64,000 nucleotides of DNA from Methanoregula sp. (GTDB lineage Archaea > Halobacteriota > Methanomicrobia > Methanomicrobiales > Methanospirillaceae). The stretch covers positions 141,345-205,344 of the forward strand of contig NZ_JALOCH010000006.1 in NCBI RefSeq assembly GCF_023227875.1. The letters are read 5' to 3'. The notes under the pieces were generated by a model. It did no database searches. It was not told where the DNA came from and saw nothing but the letters and a program-made list of their open reading frames with translations. This document shows, piece after piece, positions 54,653-63,070 of this stretch (the stretch's first letter is position 1; each line of letters begins with the position of its first letter). Both the position numbers and the translations under genes were made by a program.

Positions 54653-55240
54653 ATGAAAATAGACCGTCAACCAACCTATTCCTTTGTCATACTTACCCTC
54701 ATCCTGATCATCATTGACACTATCCTCGCGTGGGCATCGGTAACGATTACCCCGACTGTTGCCGGCGGCGTGGTCTCGTGGCTGTTCTTTGCAGTTGCGT
54801 TCATGGTCCTCTTTACCCTCTGGTTCGGCTGGTACGGTGCGATTGCTGCTTATGTCGGGACCCTTGTCGGCTCCGGGCTGATGGTATCCGAAGTGCTCAA
54901 CCAGCACCCGCTGGTCGCTGTGGTCTGGGCAGTTGCCGGCCTCTTCCAGGTGCTGATCCCGCTTGCCGCTGTCCGCAGTTTTGGCGTGAACTTATCGATG
55001 GAGAACCCGCGGGACTACACCTACATCCTCCTGTTCGGGGTAGTCATCAACAACCTCATTGGTGCAGCCTGGGCAGCCTGGACGCTCTCGCTTGCCGAGC
55101 CCGTGGCGATGATGACGGTCTTTTCGGCATGGTTTATCGGCAATGCGGTGGTCTGCCTCTTCATTGTCCCCCTCGGGCTCAAGCTCTTCACGCCAAAGAT
55201 GGAAAAGCACAGGCTGTATGTGAAGAATTACTGGGATTAA
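54653..55240 (+). CDS. Multi-spanning membrane protein (about five helices)
   Basis: 195 residues with hydrophobic segments from FVILTLILIIIDTILAWA to WFIGNAVVCLFIVPLGL. The pattern, with short polar loops and WFGWYGAIAAYVGTLVGSGL, recalls MASE1-like sensor domains or small integral transporters, but no output domain follows. The ATG at 54653 is supported by a TATA box at 54614-54622 and an AAGGTG ribosome-binding site 6 bp upstream. The longer frame from 54530 lies before the promoter. Function unknown. Confidence 0.72.
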   Translation: MKIDRQPTYSFVILTLILIIIDTILAWASVTITPTVAGGVVSWLFFAVAFMVLFTLWFGWYGAIAAYVGTLVGSGLMVSEVLNQHPLVAVVWAVAGLFQVLIPLAAVRSFGVNLSMENPRDYTYILLFGVVINNLIGAAWAAWTLSLAEPVAMMTVFSAWFIGNAVVCLFIVPLGLKLFTPKMEKHRLYVKNYWD

Positions 55241-55326
55241 AAAAATTTTCACTTCTTTTTTCGATGATTTACGGTGGACAGGCCTGAACGTCTGTTCATC
55301 AGGCATATTCCGGGGAGCGTCCGGGA

Positions 55327-55689
55327 TCAGGTAACGGATATTGTCCGGGTCTCACCCATAGCACGGAGCAGGAGGGGGACCCCGACCGCGATGATGAAGA
55401 TAAAGAGGCTGACCCAGAGGTGCACTCCCAGGTAGAGCAGGAATGATGCCCAGAGAAGGGCGACGAGAATCATGCAGTAGAAGATGAGGAGGTTGCGATC
55501 CTTCCCGTTGTTTCTCATTTCGATAAAGCCCACGACCGGGTTGATCGCGGCAAGTGAAGCGAAGAGGAAGAAAAACTGGAGCACCTCTCCTTTATGGAGG
55601 AGAAATATTGCCCAGAGTACGGCAACCGAGAGAATCAGGAAGAAGAAGACCCGGGTCCTGTGCCGGTGCACCTCACCGGATTTAATCAT
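55327..55689 (-). CDS. Small membrane protein, four helices
   Basis: 120 residues with a basic N-terminus and four hydrophobic segments (VFFFLILSVAVLWAIFLL, FFFLFASLAAINPVVGFI, LLIFYCMILVALLWASFLL, LWVSLFIFIIAVGVPLLL). Helices 1-2 and 3-4 look like an internal duplication (VLWAIFLLHKGE and LLWASFLLYLGV). No family is recognised. Confidence 0.65.
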   Translation of the reverse strand: MIKSGEVHRHRTRVFFFLILSVAVLWAIFLLHKGEVLQFFFLFASLAAINPVVGFIEMRNNGKDRNLLIFYCMILVALLWASFLLYLGVHLWVSLFIFIIAVGVPLLLRAMGETRTISVT

Positions 55690-55758
55690 ACTGGAAGGAT
55701 AACACTCCCGCTATAAAAAACAATTGCCGGGCGGGAGGCCTCGACCTGCGAGAGTGGG

Positions 55759-56130
55759 TTACCTGGTAAGGGTCTCGTCATCCGCCTGCCACTTCGGGGC
55801 AACGATACAGAGAAAGACGAGGTCCCCCGGCCCGGTATTACGGATATACTGCTCTGCCCCCCGGGGGATCAACACGATCTGTCCCGGGTGAACGAATGCA
55901 TGTTCGCCGGCAATATGCATCTCCCCGGCACCGCTGAGAATATAATAGAGTTCCGTGGACCGGTTCAGTACGTGGGGCAGGGTCGACTCACCGGGCGGGA
56001 CGATTGCATGGGCAACACTGTACGAAAGCTCCCCGGCACCCGGGACCTTGTCCGGGTGGAGGAGCTCGCAGAGCAGGGAACGGTCGATGACCCGTTCATG
56101 GGGTGAATCAGCAACATCGCGGATGAGCAT
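55759..56130 (-). CDS. Cupin-domain protein
   Basis: 123 residues forming one cupin barrel. Motif 1 is STLPHVLNRSTELYYILSGAGEMHI and motif 2 is PGQIVLIPRGAEQYIRNTG. The usual first two His ligands are reduced to one (LPHVLNRSTE), so metal binding may be weak. Small cupins of this type are often sugar-phosphate isomerases or regulators. The gene is divergent from the flavoprotein gene. Confidence 0.85.
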   Translation of the reverse strand: MLIRDVADSPHERVIDRSLLCELLHPDKVPGAGELSYSVAHAIVPPGESTLPHVLNRSTELYYILSGAGEMHIAGEHAFVHPGQIVLIPRGAEQYIRNTGPGDLVFLCIVAPKWQADDETLTR

Positions 56131-56264
56131 AACGGTCTCTCATACAGGGGTTGGGCCCCGGTCTATAAGTACCCCCGCCATGGTATCCCGGGGGATACTA
56201 AGGGGTAACCCGGTACACCGCATCTTTATCCCGCCCGGCAGGAATCATTACAGTAGTGGTTCTG

Positions 56265-56933
56265 ATGAAAATTATCGGCATCAACGCAAGCCCGAAAGGG
56301 GAGAAAAGCCAGACCCGCCGCCTCGTCATGGGCGTGCTCGAAGGCGCCCGGCAGGCCGGGGCAGACATCACGTTCGTGGACGTCTGCGGTCTCGAGATCA
56401 AGTACTGCACCGCGTGCGGCACCTGTTACGCGAAGGGCGAGTGTATCCATGACGACGACTTTCCGACACTCCTGGAGAAGATGCTGGACGCGGACGGGAT
56501 CGTGCTCGGCTCGCCGAATTATATCAACGCGGTCACGGCCCAGCTCAAGACGATGCTCGACCGGATGGCGGACGTGGTTCACTGCCAGACGTTTGCCGGG
56601 AAATATGGCTGTGCGGTCTGTACCGCGGGCGGTTCGTACGCAAACGAGGTGGCGGATTACATGAACATGGCCCTCCTGAACTTCGGGGCGAAAACCGTTG
56701 GCAGGGTGGGGGTACTTGTAGGGGCCGATCCAAACGCTATCGTCGGCGCTGAAAAAGAGGCAAAGGAGCTGGGCCGGAAACTGGCTGAATCGATCAGGTC
56801 GAAGTGGTCTGACCCGGCGCAGGAAAAGATCCTTGCTGAGCGGAAAGAATATTTCAAGCAGATGATCTCGTACAACAAGGACCTCTGGAAGCACGAGTAC
56901 GATTACTGGAAGGACCTTGGCGAACTGAAATAG
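56265..56933 (+). CDS. Flavodoxin-like iron-sulfur flavoprotein (Isf/FMN reductase family)
   Basis: 222 residues from MKIIGINASPKGEKSQT; a GTG three codons upstream (56256) is an alternative. The FMN phosphate loop is GINASPKGEKSQTRRL, and SPNYINAVTAQLKTMLDRM is the second flavin-binding block. The cysteine cluster CTACGTCYAKGEC (residues about 47-59) is the compact motif that binds a [4Fe-4S] cluster in methanogen Isf proteins, which reduce O2, H2O2 or other acceptors with ferredoxin electrons. The C-terminal 50 residues are charged helix. Confidence 0.88.
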   Translation: MKIIGINASPKGEKSQTRRLVMGVLEGARQAGADITFVDVCGLEIKYCTACGTCYAKGECIHDDDFPTLLEKMLDADGIVLGSPNYINAVTAQLKTMLDRMADVVHCQTFAGKYGCAVCTAGGSYANEVADYMNMALLNFGAKTVGRVGVLVGADPNAIVGAEKEAKELGRKLAESIRSKWSDPAQEKILAERKEYFKQMISYNKDLWKHEYDYWKDLGELK

Positions 56934-56996
56934 TTCCCCCTCGTATCATACTTTTTTATATCGAACGTCAGGATCATGCGTTCCGGCAGACCGTTT

Positions 56997-57470
56997 TTAC
57001 CACCGGTCCGGTATCCCCTCGATCAGCGGGGAGAGAAATACATAGAGTGGCAAAGCAAGCGATGCAATGATCTGGTTGAATCCCGGCAGTTCTGATACCG
57101 GGACAACGCCAAGCGCACACACCCACAACACGAAACCGGCAGTGGATATCACGAGCTGCACACCCTCCGTTACCTGCTGGGTCTTCCAGAGATACAGCGG
57201 TGTCCCCACGATACCCGCGATGAGGATCCAGCGGGCCATAAGGGAGAACAACGGGTCCGCGGCAAACAGGGCATACGCAATCCCGTACACCGCAACGTAG
57301 AGCACAACGACTTCCGCCGGGATGTACTTGAACAGCCGCTCGCGGTAGGAATCGGGGGCAGGTCCAGCGGAAGCTGCTCCTGTTGCATCCTTGACCGCAC
57401 CTGAATTCCGTTTTGTTATTACTGTCCGCATACCGGTCACCTGAACGGTATCATTCTTCCCGGCTTCCAT
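56997..57470 (-). CDS. Membrane protein, three to four helices, unknown
   Basis: 157 residues. A hydrophilic, probably disordered N-terminus of about 45 residues precedes YIPAEVVVLYVAVYGIAYAL and three more hydrophobic segments (WILIAGIVGTPLYLW, LVISTAGFVLWVCALGVV, IASLALPLYVFLSPLI). The KYIPAEVV opening of the membrane part resembles small bacterial and archaeal membrane proteins of unknown role. Nothing more can be said. Confidence 0.62.
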   Translation of the reverse strand: MEAGKNDTVQVTGMRTVITKRNSGAVKDATGAASAGPAPDSYRERLFKYIPAEVVVLYVAVYGIAYALFAADPLFSLMARWILIAGIVGTPLYLWKTQQVTEGVQLVISTAGFVLWVCALGVVPVSELPGFNQIIASLALPLYVFLSPLIEGIPDRW

Positions 57471-57589
57471 ATATCTTGCGGTTGGAATAGATCCCTGTCG
57501 GATAAAAGACAGTAAAGGTATGTGAACCCGTTGCCGGAAAAAGCGGTCCGTTCACCGCGTGCTAAAAAAATATAATATATCCGGACGGG

Positions 57590-58777
57590 TTATGCCCCGG
57601 TCCGGTTCTTGATCATCTCAAGGGCTTCGAAGGCCTCTTTCCTGACCGTGACGTTCTCATCCGAGAGCAGGCCGGTCAGGTGATCGACTGCCTTCTGGTC
57701 GCCGATCTCGCCGAGCAGGAGGGCAGCCCGTTTCCGGACATCGCTCTGGTCATCCTTCAAGACCATGATGAGCGGCGTCGTTGCCGGCTGACCGAGCATC
57801 CAGAGCGCCTCCATGGCGCCGGTCCTCATACGGCTCTCCCCCTCGCGGAAGACCTGCATGAGCGGGGCGATGGCGGGGACGCCGAGGGCTGCAAGGGCTT
57901 TGACGGCCTCGATCCGCACGATCCGCTCGGGGTCGTCGAGTCTCTCGATCGTCTTTGGGATCGCCCGCGTGTTCCCGATCTGCCCGAGCACCTCAATGGC
58001 ACCCCGGCGGATGCCCGGGTTCGGATCGGAAAGAGCGGCGCTCAGGACATCAATGGCAGGGTCGCCGATGGTGACAAGTGCAAGGGATGCCCTCCGGCCG
58101 ACATCCTCGCTCGTGTCCACCAACGCCCGTATGAGCGGTTCGATGGAGGGTTCCCCAAGGGAGCAGAGGGTCGCCATCGCGGCCGTCCGCACTTTCTCCT
58201 GCGCATCGTGGAGGCTTTCGATGAGAGGCGCGACCGCACGGGGATCACCGATACGGCCGAAGGCAACAGCGGCCTCGTACCGGACACCGGCATCGCTGTC
58301 CTTTAAGGATTCGGCCAGGACCTGCACCGCCCGCTCCTCGCCCATGATCCCGAGTGCCTGGACGGCGCCCCGCCGGATCAGCGGGTGGCTGTGCCTGGTG
58401 GCCTGTACAAGGGGAGCAACGGAGGGTTCCCCGATCAGCTGGAGCGCCCGGATCGTCTCCTGCCGGACATCCTCCCCAGGGTCATCTAATGCACTGATCA
58501 GGGGATGGACCGCCGGAGCGCCGATCTTGCCGAGCGTGTCGGCAGAACCCCGCCGGATGATCCAGTATTCGTCCTTAAGCCCCCGGATCAGCGGTTCGAT
58601 GAACGGCTCGCCAAGGTCGCCGACCGATCGGACGGCGGCCCAGCGGGCGTCGAGGTCGCCCTCCGTGAGGGCCCTGAGGAAGTTGTCGTAGCGCTCCTTC
58701 TGTGCCTGGAGGCGCGCCTCGTTCCCCTCCTCTTTTCCTGACTTGAACAGGTTGAGGAATTTATTGATAATAGCCAT
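57590..58777 (-). CDS. HEAT-repeat (PBS-lyase-like) protein
   Basis: 395 residues made almost wholly of about eleven HEAT repeats of 31 residues, each of the form AVXPLIXAL-X2-XXXXVRXXAAXALGXIG. Examples are WAAVRSVGDLGEPFIEPLIR and RRGAVQALGIMGEERAVQVL. Such superhelical scaffolds bind proteins; in cyanobacteria relatives handle phycobilins, but here no lyase role is expected. The regular spacing at DNA level makes repeat-copy variation likely. It is a single gene. Confidence 0.9.
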   Translation of the reverse strand: MAIINKFLNLFKSGKEEGNEARLQAQKERYDNFLRALTEGDLDARWAAVRSVGDLGEPFIEPLIRGLKDEYWIIRRGSADTLGKIGAPAVHPLISALDDPGEDVRQETIRALQLIGEPSVAPLVQATRHSHPLIRRGAVQALGIMGEERAVQVLAESLKDSDAGVRYEAAVAFGRIGDPRAVAPLIESLHDAQEKVRTAAMATLCSLGEPSIEPLIRALVDTSEDVGRRASLALVTIGDPAIDVLSAALSDPNPGIRRGAIEVLGQIGNTRAIPKTIERLDDPERIVRIEAVKALAALGVPAIAPLMQVFREGESRMRTGAMEALWMLGQPATTPLIMVLKDDQSDVRKRAALLLGEIGDQKAVDHLTGLLSDENVTVRKEAFEALEMIKNRTGA

Positions 58778-58903
58778 GAAACTTCTCCGAACAGATATTA
58801 GTATATAAATCCTTCAAATAGGTATCGGACAGGCATTCCGTCCCGATTGAGGCGCTTCCTCTCGATATTCGTGAAAAAACAAAAAATGTAAAATAATTTG
58901 GTT

Positions 58904-59821
58904 TTATTGTGAAAATCCTACCGTGAACTGGGTTGTGCCCGAGGATGTTTTAGGGACATCATACACATACATCGTGTAGGTTCCCGTGGGCATGGTAGTG
59001 TCGAGGGTATACGCGAAGTTCCAGTTCTGATTGGCCTGGACCGATAATGTGCCCAGTTCGACACCGCCGGTGTACCGTTCCGGCCCGTATAAAACGAGGT
59101 GGACACTTGGGGCGCCAGTTGTACAGAGACCGGAGAACTGAAGGATGTCTCCCCGGGCAGCCGAACGGGTGTTTGAGGTCACCGTGACCTCGCCCCCGCC
59201 GATTAGGGGAAATTCCTTCTTTACCGTCACTTTCTTTTCCGGATCGGTGGCGATGATGGTGTATGTCCCCGACTGAACCTTTGATCCCGGGTTCCACGTA
59301 TAACTCCAGGTACCGAGAGTACTGACATCCGGCGGGGAAAGGGATACCCCGTTTTGGTACGTTCCCGTCCCATAAATGGTCAGCAGGACTTGTTTACATC
59401 CTTCGGCCGTACCGGAGAAGATCATCGAGTCCCCAATAGTCATCAATTCCTTGTTTAGTTTCAGTGTTACGGATACCGGGGATACCGACGAGACGGGGGC
59501 AACCGTAGTAACGATGCCCGGCGTGCTGACGCCTGCCTTGGGGGTCAGAGCAACAAATACATTGTTCGACCCGGCTGACACGACCATGGTGGCTGACCAG
59601 CTCTCGTAGCCGGTATACCTGAATTCAATGGTGTGGCTCCCGGGGTCGATGCCGCTCAGGGTACTGGGCGTTGTTCCCCGGAACTGGTTGTCGAGATAGA
59701 CTTGGGCGCCGGTGGGGGAGGACGTAAACTGGATGGTCCCTTTTTCCGGGGCCTGTTCAGCAATACATCCCGCCAGCAATACAAAAAAAATCAACGGTAC
59801 TATGAGTATTTTCCGGATCAT
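58904..59821 (-). CDS. PEGA-domain surface lipoprotein
   Basis: 305 residues from the ATG at 59821, preceded by GAGGGAGAA as ribosome-binding site. The signal peptide ends with a lipobox (FFVLLAGCIAE). A PEGA domain follows at about 30-95 (GTIQFTSSPTGAQVYLDNQF then GTTPSTLSGIDPGSHTIEFR). Two Ig-like domains of the archaeal DUF3821 type complete it (LMTIGDSMIFSGTAEGCKQV and AARGDILQFSGLCTTGAPSV). It is an exported surface protein of unknown role, a type abundant in Methanomicrobiales. Confidence 0.82.
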   Translation of the reverse strand: MIRKILIVPLIFFVLLAGCIAEQAPEKGTIQFTSSPTGAQVYLDNQFRGTTPSTLSGIDPGSHTIEFRYTGYESWSATMVVSAGSNNVFVALTPKAGVSTPGIVTTVAPVSSVSPVSVTLKLNKELMTIGDSMIFSGTAEGCKQVLLTIYGTGTYQNGVSLSPPDVSTLGTWSYTWNPGSKVQSGTYTIIATDPEKKVTVKKEFPLIGGGEVTVTSNTRSAARGDILQFSGLCTTGAPSVHLVLYGPERYTGGVELGTLSVQANQNWNFAYTLDTTMPTGTYTMYVYDVPKTSSGTTQFTVGFSQ

Positions 59822-59901
59822 CTGCGTGTTTCTCCCTCTCACGATAACCGTTATTGCGGAGCGTTATATAGATTTGCAACCGGGTTTGTATCGGGGAATA
59901 A

Positions 59902-60804
59902 TCAGCAGGCCTTGATCAACCGGAGGACTTCCTGTGCCAGTGCCACGCTCTTGTCCTCGTCAACCATCAGGGTATCGAACCGCACCGAGTGGCTCACCTC
60001 AACGGGGTCGCGGATATCCTGTACAAAGACATCGGTGAGGCCCGCGTAACAGTTGAAGGTGCCAATCGAGTTTGGCTCATAGCCGGATGCATGCATCAGG
60101 GCGGCAGCCGGGCCACTCACTGGTGCATCGCCAATGAACGGGCTGACCGCGAGCACGACTTTGTCCCGAAGGGCCTCCCTTAATCCATCGCAGGAGAGGA
60201 TGGGCAGGATGCTCGTGATCGGGTTCGAAGGGCCGATCACGATTGCATCGCTCGCCTCGATGGCCTCGATTACTTCCTGTGTTGCAACCGGGGGCTCGTT
60301 GAAGCTCCTGACAACCTTCTGGATCTCGATCCTGCCTTTTGCCCGGACCCAGTACTCCTGGAAGTGGATGAGACCGAGGTCCGTCTGCACCTGCGTAGTG
60401 ACTTCCGTATCGGTCATGGGCAGGACATTTTCGCGGACCCCGTACCGCTCGCAGAGGAGCTTGGTGATGTTCGTCAGCCGCATCCCGTTCCGGAGCATCT
60501 CCCCGCGGGCGATGTGGACGGCCCGGTCCTGGTCGCCGATACCGATGAACTCGTCGATGCCCAGCCGCATAATCTCGTCGTGGGTGGTGAAGGTGTCGCT
60601 CCGGATCCCCCACCATGTATCGGTGTTGAGCATACCAGAGAAGAGGTACATGACCGTATCGACATCCGGGGAGATGTGGTTGCCCGATATCCAGATGTCC
60701 TCGGCCGTGTTCACAATCACCGAGATCTCGTGCCGGTCCATCACTTTCTGCATGCCCCGCAGGAGTTTCGGTGTGCCGGTGCCGCCCGACAGGAAGGTAA
60801 TCAT
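59902..60804 (-). CDS. cofD: 2-phospho-L-lactate transferase (F420 biosynthesis)
   Basis: Joins the lactyl-phosphate (or enolpyruvyl) moiety from its GDP/GPP-linked form to the deazaflavin Fo, making coenzyme F420-0. The N-terminus [19 protein letters not shown] and the blocks [35 protein letters not shown] and [15 protein letters not shown] are diagnostic of CofD. Length (300 residues) is standard. It is divergent from the HD-domain gene, with about 40 bp between start codons. Confidence 0.96.
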   Translation of the reverse strand: MITFLSGGTGTPKLLRGMQKVMDRHEISVIVNTAEDIWISGNHISPDVDTVMYLFSGMLNTDTWWGIRSDTFTTHDEIMRLGIDEFIGIGDQDRAVHIARGEMLRNGMRLTNITKLLCERYGVRENVLPMTDTEVTTQVQTDLGLIHFQEYWVRAKGRIEIQKVVRSFNEPPVATQEVIEAIEASDAIVIGPSNPITSILPILSCDGLREALRDKVVLAVSPFIGDAPVSGPAAALMHASGYEPNSIGTFNCYAGLTDVFVQDIRDPVEVSHSVRFDTLMVDEDKSVALAQEVLRLIKAC

Positions 60805-60843
60805 TACTCAATACTTTTATGCGATGTATATGAAGATTCTTTA

Positions 60844-62049
60844 GTGAACCTGAAGATCATCAAGGACCCGGTCCATGGCTATATCGAGGTGGAGGACTTC
60901 ACGCTCCGGCTGCTCGACTCCCCCGTGCTGCAGCGTCTCCGCTATATCCGGCAGCTCGGCTTCTCCTTCCTCGTGTACCCGGGCGCCAACCACACGCGGT
61001 TCGAGCACTCGCTGGGCACCATGTTCCTTGCCGGCGTTGCGAGCCGGAGGTTCCAGCTCCCCGAGGACGAGCACCGGCTCGTGGTTGCCGCAGCGCTTCT
61101 TCATGATATCGGCCACGGGCCGTTCTCGCACGCGAGCGAGCCCCTGATGGAGCAGTACCTCCACCGCACCCATGACGAGATCGACCCGGTTGTCGAGGAG
61201 TATGCCGGCGACCTGCTCGGCGCGGCCGGTGTGGACCCAAAAGAGCTCTGTGCGGTCGTGAAAGGGAACCATCCGCTCTCCAGCATCATCCACGGTGATT
61301 TCGACGTGGACCGGATGGACTATCTCCTCCGGGACGCGTACTATACCGGTGCGCCGTACGGCACCGTCGATGCCCAGCGCCTGATCCGGCACCTGATCCG
61401 GTACCCGGACGGGACCGTGCTTGACGAGAATGGGGTGAATGCTGCGGAGTCCCTCCTGATCGCCCGGACGCTGATGCGCCCGACCGTTTATTATCACCAC
61501 GTGAGCCGGATCGGGGAGAGCATGTTCCAGCTCGCGGCGCTGGAGCACTGTGCCGGCCTTGATGACGACAGCGTGCGGCAGTTCCTCCGGATGGACGATG
61601 CGGGCTGCACGCACGCCCTGCGCACCTCCCCAAGTGCAGTGGCCCGCGATCTCACGTTACGGCTCTACGAACGACGGCTGTACAAGCGTGCGGTCTATGC
61701 CGGCAGCGACCAGGTGAACACGGTGGTCTACCAGGACGGGCTTTCGCTGGAACAATCCCGCGAGTTCGCGGCGCGGATTGCCGGGCAGGCGGGGGTCCGG
61801 CCTGAGGAGGTACTTGTTGACATTCCCCCCATCCCCCGCGAGATGTCCCTTGGCGTCCGGGTGCAGAGCCGGAACGCCGTGACGAACTTTGAGGAGCTCT
61901 CGCCCCGGATCCGCACCCTCAACATGACGCGGCGCGAGCAGTGGCGCCTCGCTGTCTATACCCTGCCCGAATACCGCGAAACGGTGACCGATGCCGCGTG
62001 TGAAGTCCTGCATATCCAGAAGCCGACACGGCAGGATACGTTGTTTTAG
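60844..62049 (+). CDS. HD-domain phosphohydrolase (dNTPase/SAMHD1-like)
   Basis: 401 residues from a GTG at 60844 (VNLKIIKDPVHGYIEVEDFT). The reading frame is open for 160 more codons upstream, but that part is the antisense of cofD. The HD metal site is built from His in HTRFEHSLGT, the HDIGHGPFSH pair, and Asp in HGDFDVDRMDYLLRDAYYTG; this arrangement matches SAMHD1-like deoxynucleotide triphosphohydrolases and related archaeal proteins. Nucleotide specificity cannot be read. Leaderless or short-leader expression is likely from the short divergent spacer. Confidence 0.9.
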   Translation: MNLKIIKDPVHGYIEVEDFTLRLLDSPVLQRLRYIRQLGFSFLVYPGANHTRFEHSLGTMFLAGVASRRFQLPEDEHRLVVAAALLHDIGHGPFSHASEPLMEQYLHRTHDEIDPVVEEYAGDLLGAAGVDPKELCAVVKGNHPLSSIIHGDFDVDRMDYLLRDAYYTGAPYGTVDAQRLIRHLIRYPDGTVLDENGVNAAESLLIARTLMRPTVYYHHVSRIGESMFQLAALEHCAGLDDDSVRQFLRMDDAGCTHALRTSPSAVARDLTLRLYERRLYKRAVYAGSDQVNTVVYQDGLSLEQSREFAARIAGQAGVRPEEVLVDIPPIPREMSLGVRVQSRNAVTNFEELSPRIRTLNMTRREQWRLAVYTLPEYRETVTDAACEVLHIQKPTRQDTLF

Positions 62050-62123
62050 ATCGTGGAGGCGGAACGAATCGTTTCCCGCGTAAATAAACACTAATATATT
62101 ACGATTCCCTAACACTCACTCAT

Positions 62124-62609
62124 ATGAAATATAGTGTACTTGCAGCCTTTGTGCTGGTTATTGCAGGTGTCATGATCGCCGGATGTACCCAGAGCCAGGG
62201 TACGGCGACAACGGCTACCGCTGCCGCACCCTCCGTCACTGCTGCGGTGACATCCGCTGCTGCCGCGACAACAGCGCAGCCGTCGTTCACCCTTGGCGAT
62301 CACTATCTCGAGAAGTCCTATTCCCTCCAGAGCGAAAAGGACCTGTTCAGCGAGCAGTTCCGGGTGGACGACCCGTCATGGGGCATTGACCTGACGATCC
62401 TCCCTCTCAATGATGACCCGCAGTACTGCTGGTTCGAGATGACTGTGAAACACATGGATTCCGGCAAGACGGACACGTACGGGTTTGGACGCACGTTCGG
62501 CTATGAAAAACACCAGCAGATCCCGATGTATGTCACCGGCCCCTACCAGATCGACATGAAAGGCAACCGGGTCAAGGTTGACATCATTGCTGCAAAGCGA
62601 AATCCATAG
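62124..62609 (+). CDS. Small secreted lipoprotein
   Basis: 161 residues. The signal peptide AAFVLVIAGVMIAGC carries a lipobox near residue 21, followed by an Ala/Thr-rich linker (about 22-55) and a beta-rich domain (WGIDLTILPLNDDPQYCWFE). No family is recognised. It lies 17 bp before the next membrane protein, so the two may be one operon. Confidence 0.75.
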   Translation: MKYSVLAAFVLVIAGVMIAGCTQSQGTATTATAAAPSVTAAVTSAAAATTAQPSFTLGDHYLEKSYSLQSEKDLFSEQFRVDDPSWGIDLTILPLNDDPQYCWFEMTVKHMDSGKTDTYGFGRTFGYEKHQQIPMYVTGPYQIDMKGNRVKVDIIAAKRNP

Positions 62610-62626
62610 TACTGGAGGAAAAACAG

Positions 62627-63070
62627 ATGACTGAAGACTCGATTGTTGTGATCTGCGGCGTAATTGTCATTGTTGTCGTAATCGCAATTGCGGTATGGAA
62701 GCTCCGTTACGCGGAGCGCCGGGCGCACGAGAGTACGGTCAAGTTCAGGGTCTACTCCGATCTCCTCAACGCGATCACCGAGCTGAACCTTGCGAGAGGC
62801 GACCCCTACAAGATGGATGTTGCAAAGAGGAACCTTGCAATGACCCTCAACCGCCTCAACCTCGTGGGGTGCACAGGAGTGCTCAAGAGCACAAACGACC
62901 TCCTGGACTTCCTCAACGATTACAAGGACAAGGACTATGATACCCTCCGGCTCCACAATATTCTCAACACGCTCGTGATCGAGGCGCGCCGCGACCTCAA
63001 TCCCACGCACGCGAGGAAGATCGAGGAAGCGCAGGTCCGGTACCGTTTCTTTGCGCCGCCTAAACAATAA
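62627..63070 (+). CDS. Single-helix membrane protein with helical cytoplasmic domain
   Basis: 147 residues with an N-terminal membrane helix (IVVICGVIVIVVVIAIAVW) followed by a charged, helical domain (HESTVKFRVYSDLLNAITEL, LLDFLNDYKDKDYDTLRLHN). A GGAGG ribosome-binding site lies 9 bp before the ATG. The gene follows the lipoprotein gene closely. Function unknown. Confidence 0.72.
   Translation: MTEDSIVVICGVIVIVVVIAIAVWKLRYAERRAHESTVKFRVYSDLLNAITELNLARGDPYKMDVAKRNLAMTLNRLNLVGCTGVLKSTNDLLDFLNDYKDKDYDTLRLHNILNTLVIEARRDLNPTHARKIEEAQVRYRFFAPPKQ

Noticed and set aside
60364..60843. 160-codon N-terminal extension of the HD-domain protein
   Set aside because: This segment is the antisense of cofD. 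The HD-family N-terminus (KIIKDPVHGYIEVEDF) begins right at the GTG at 60844.
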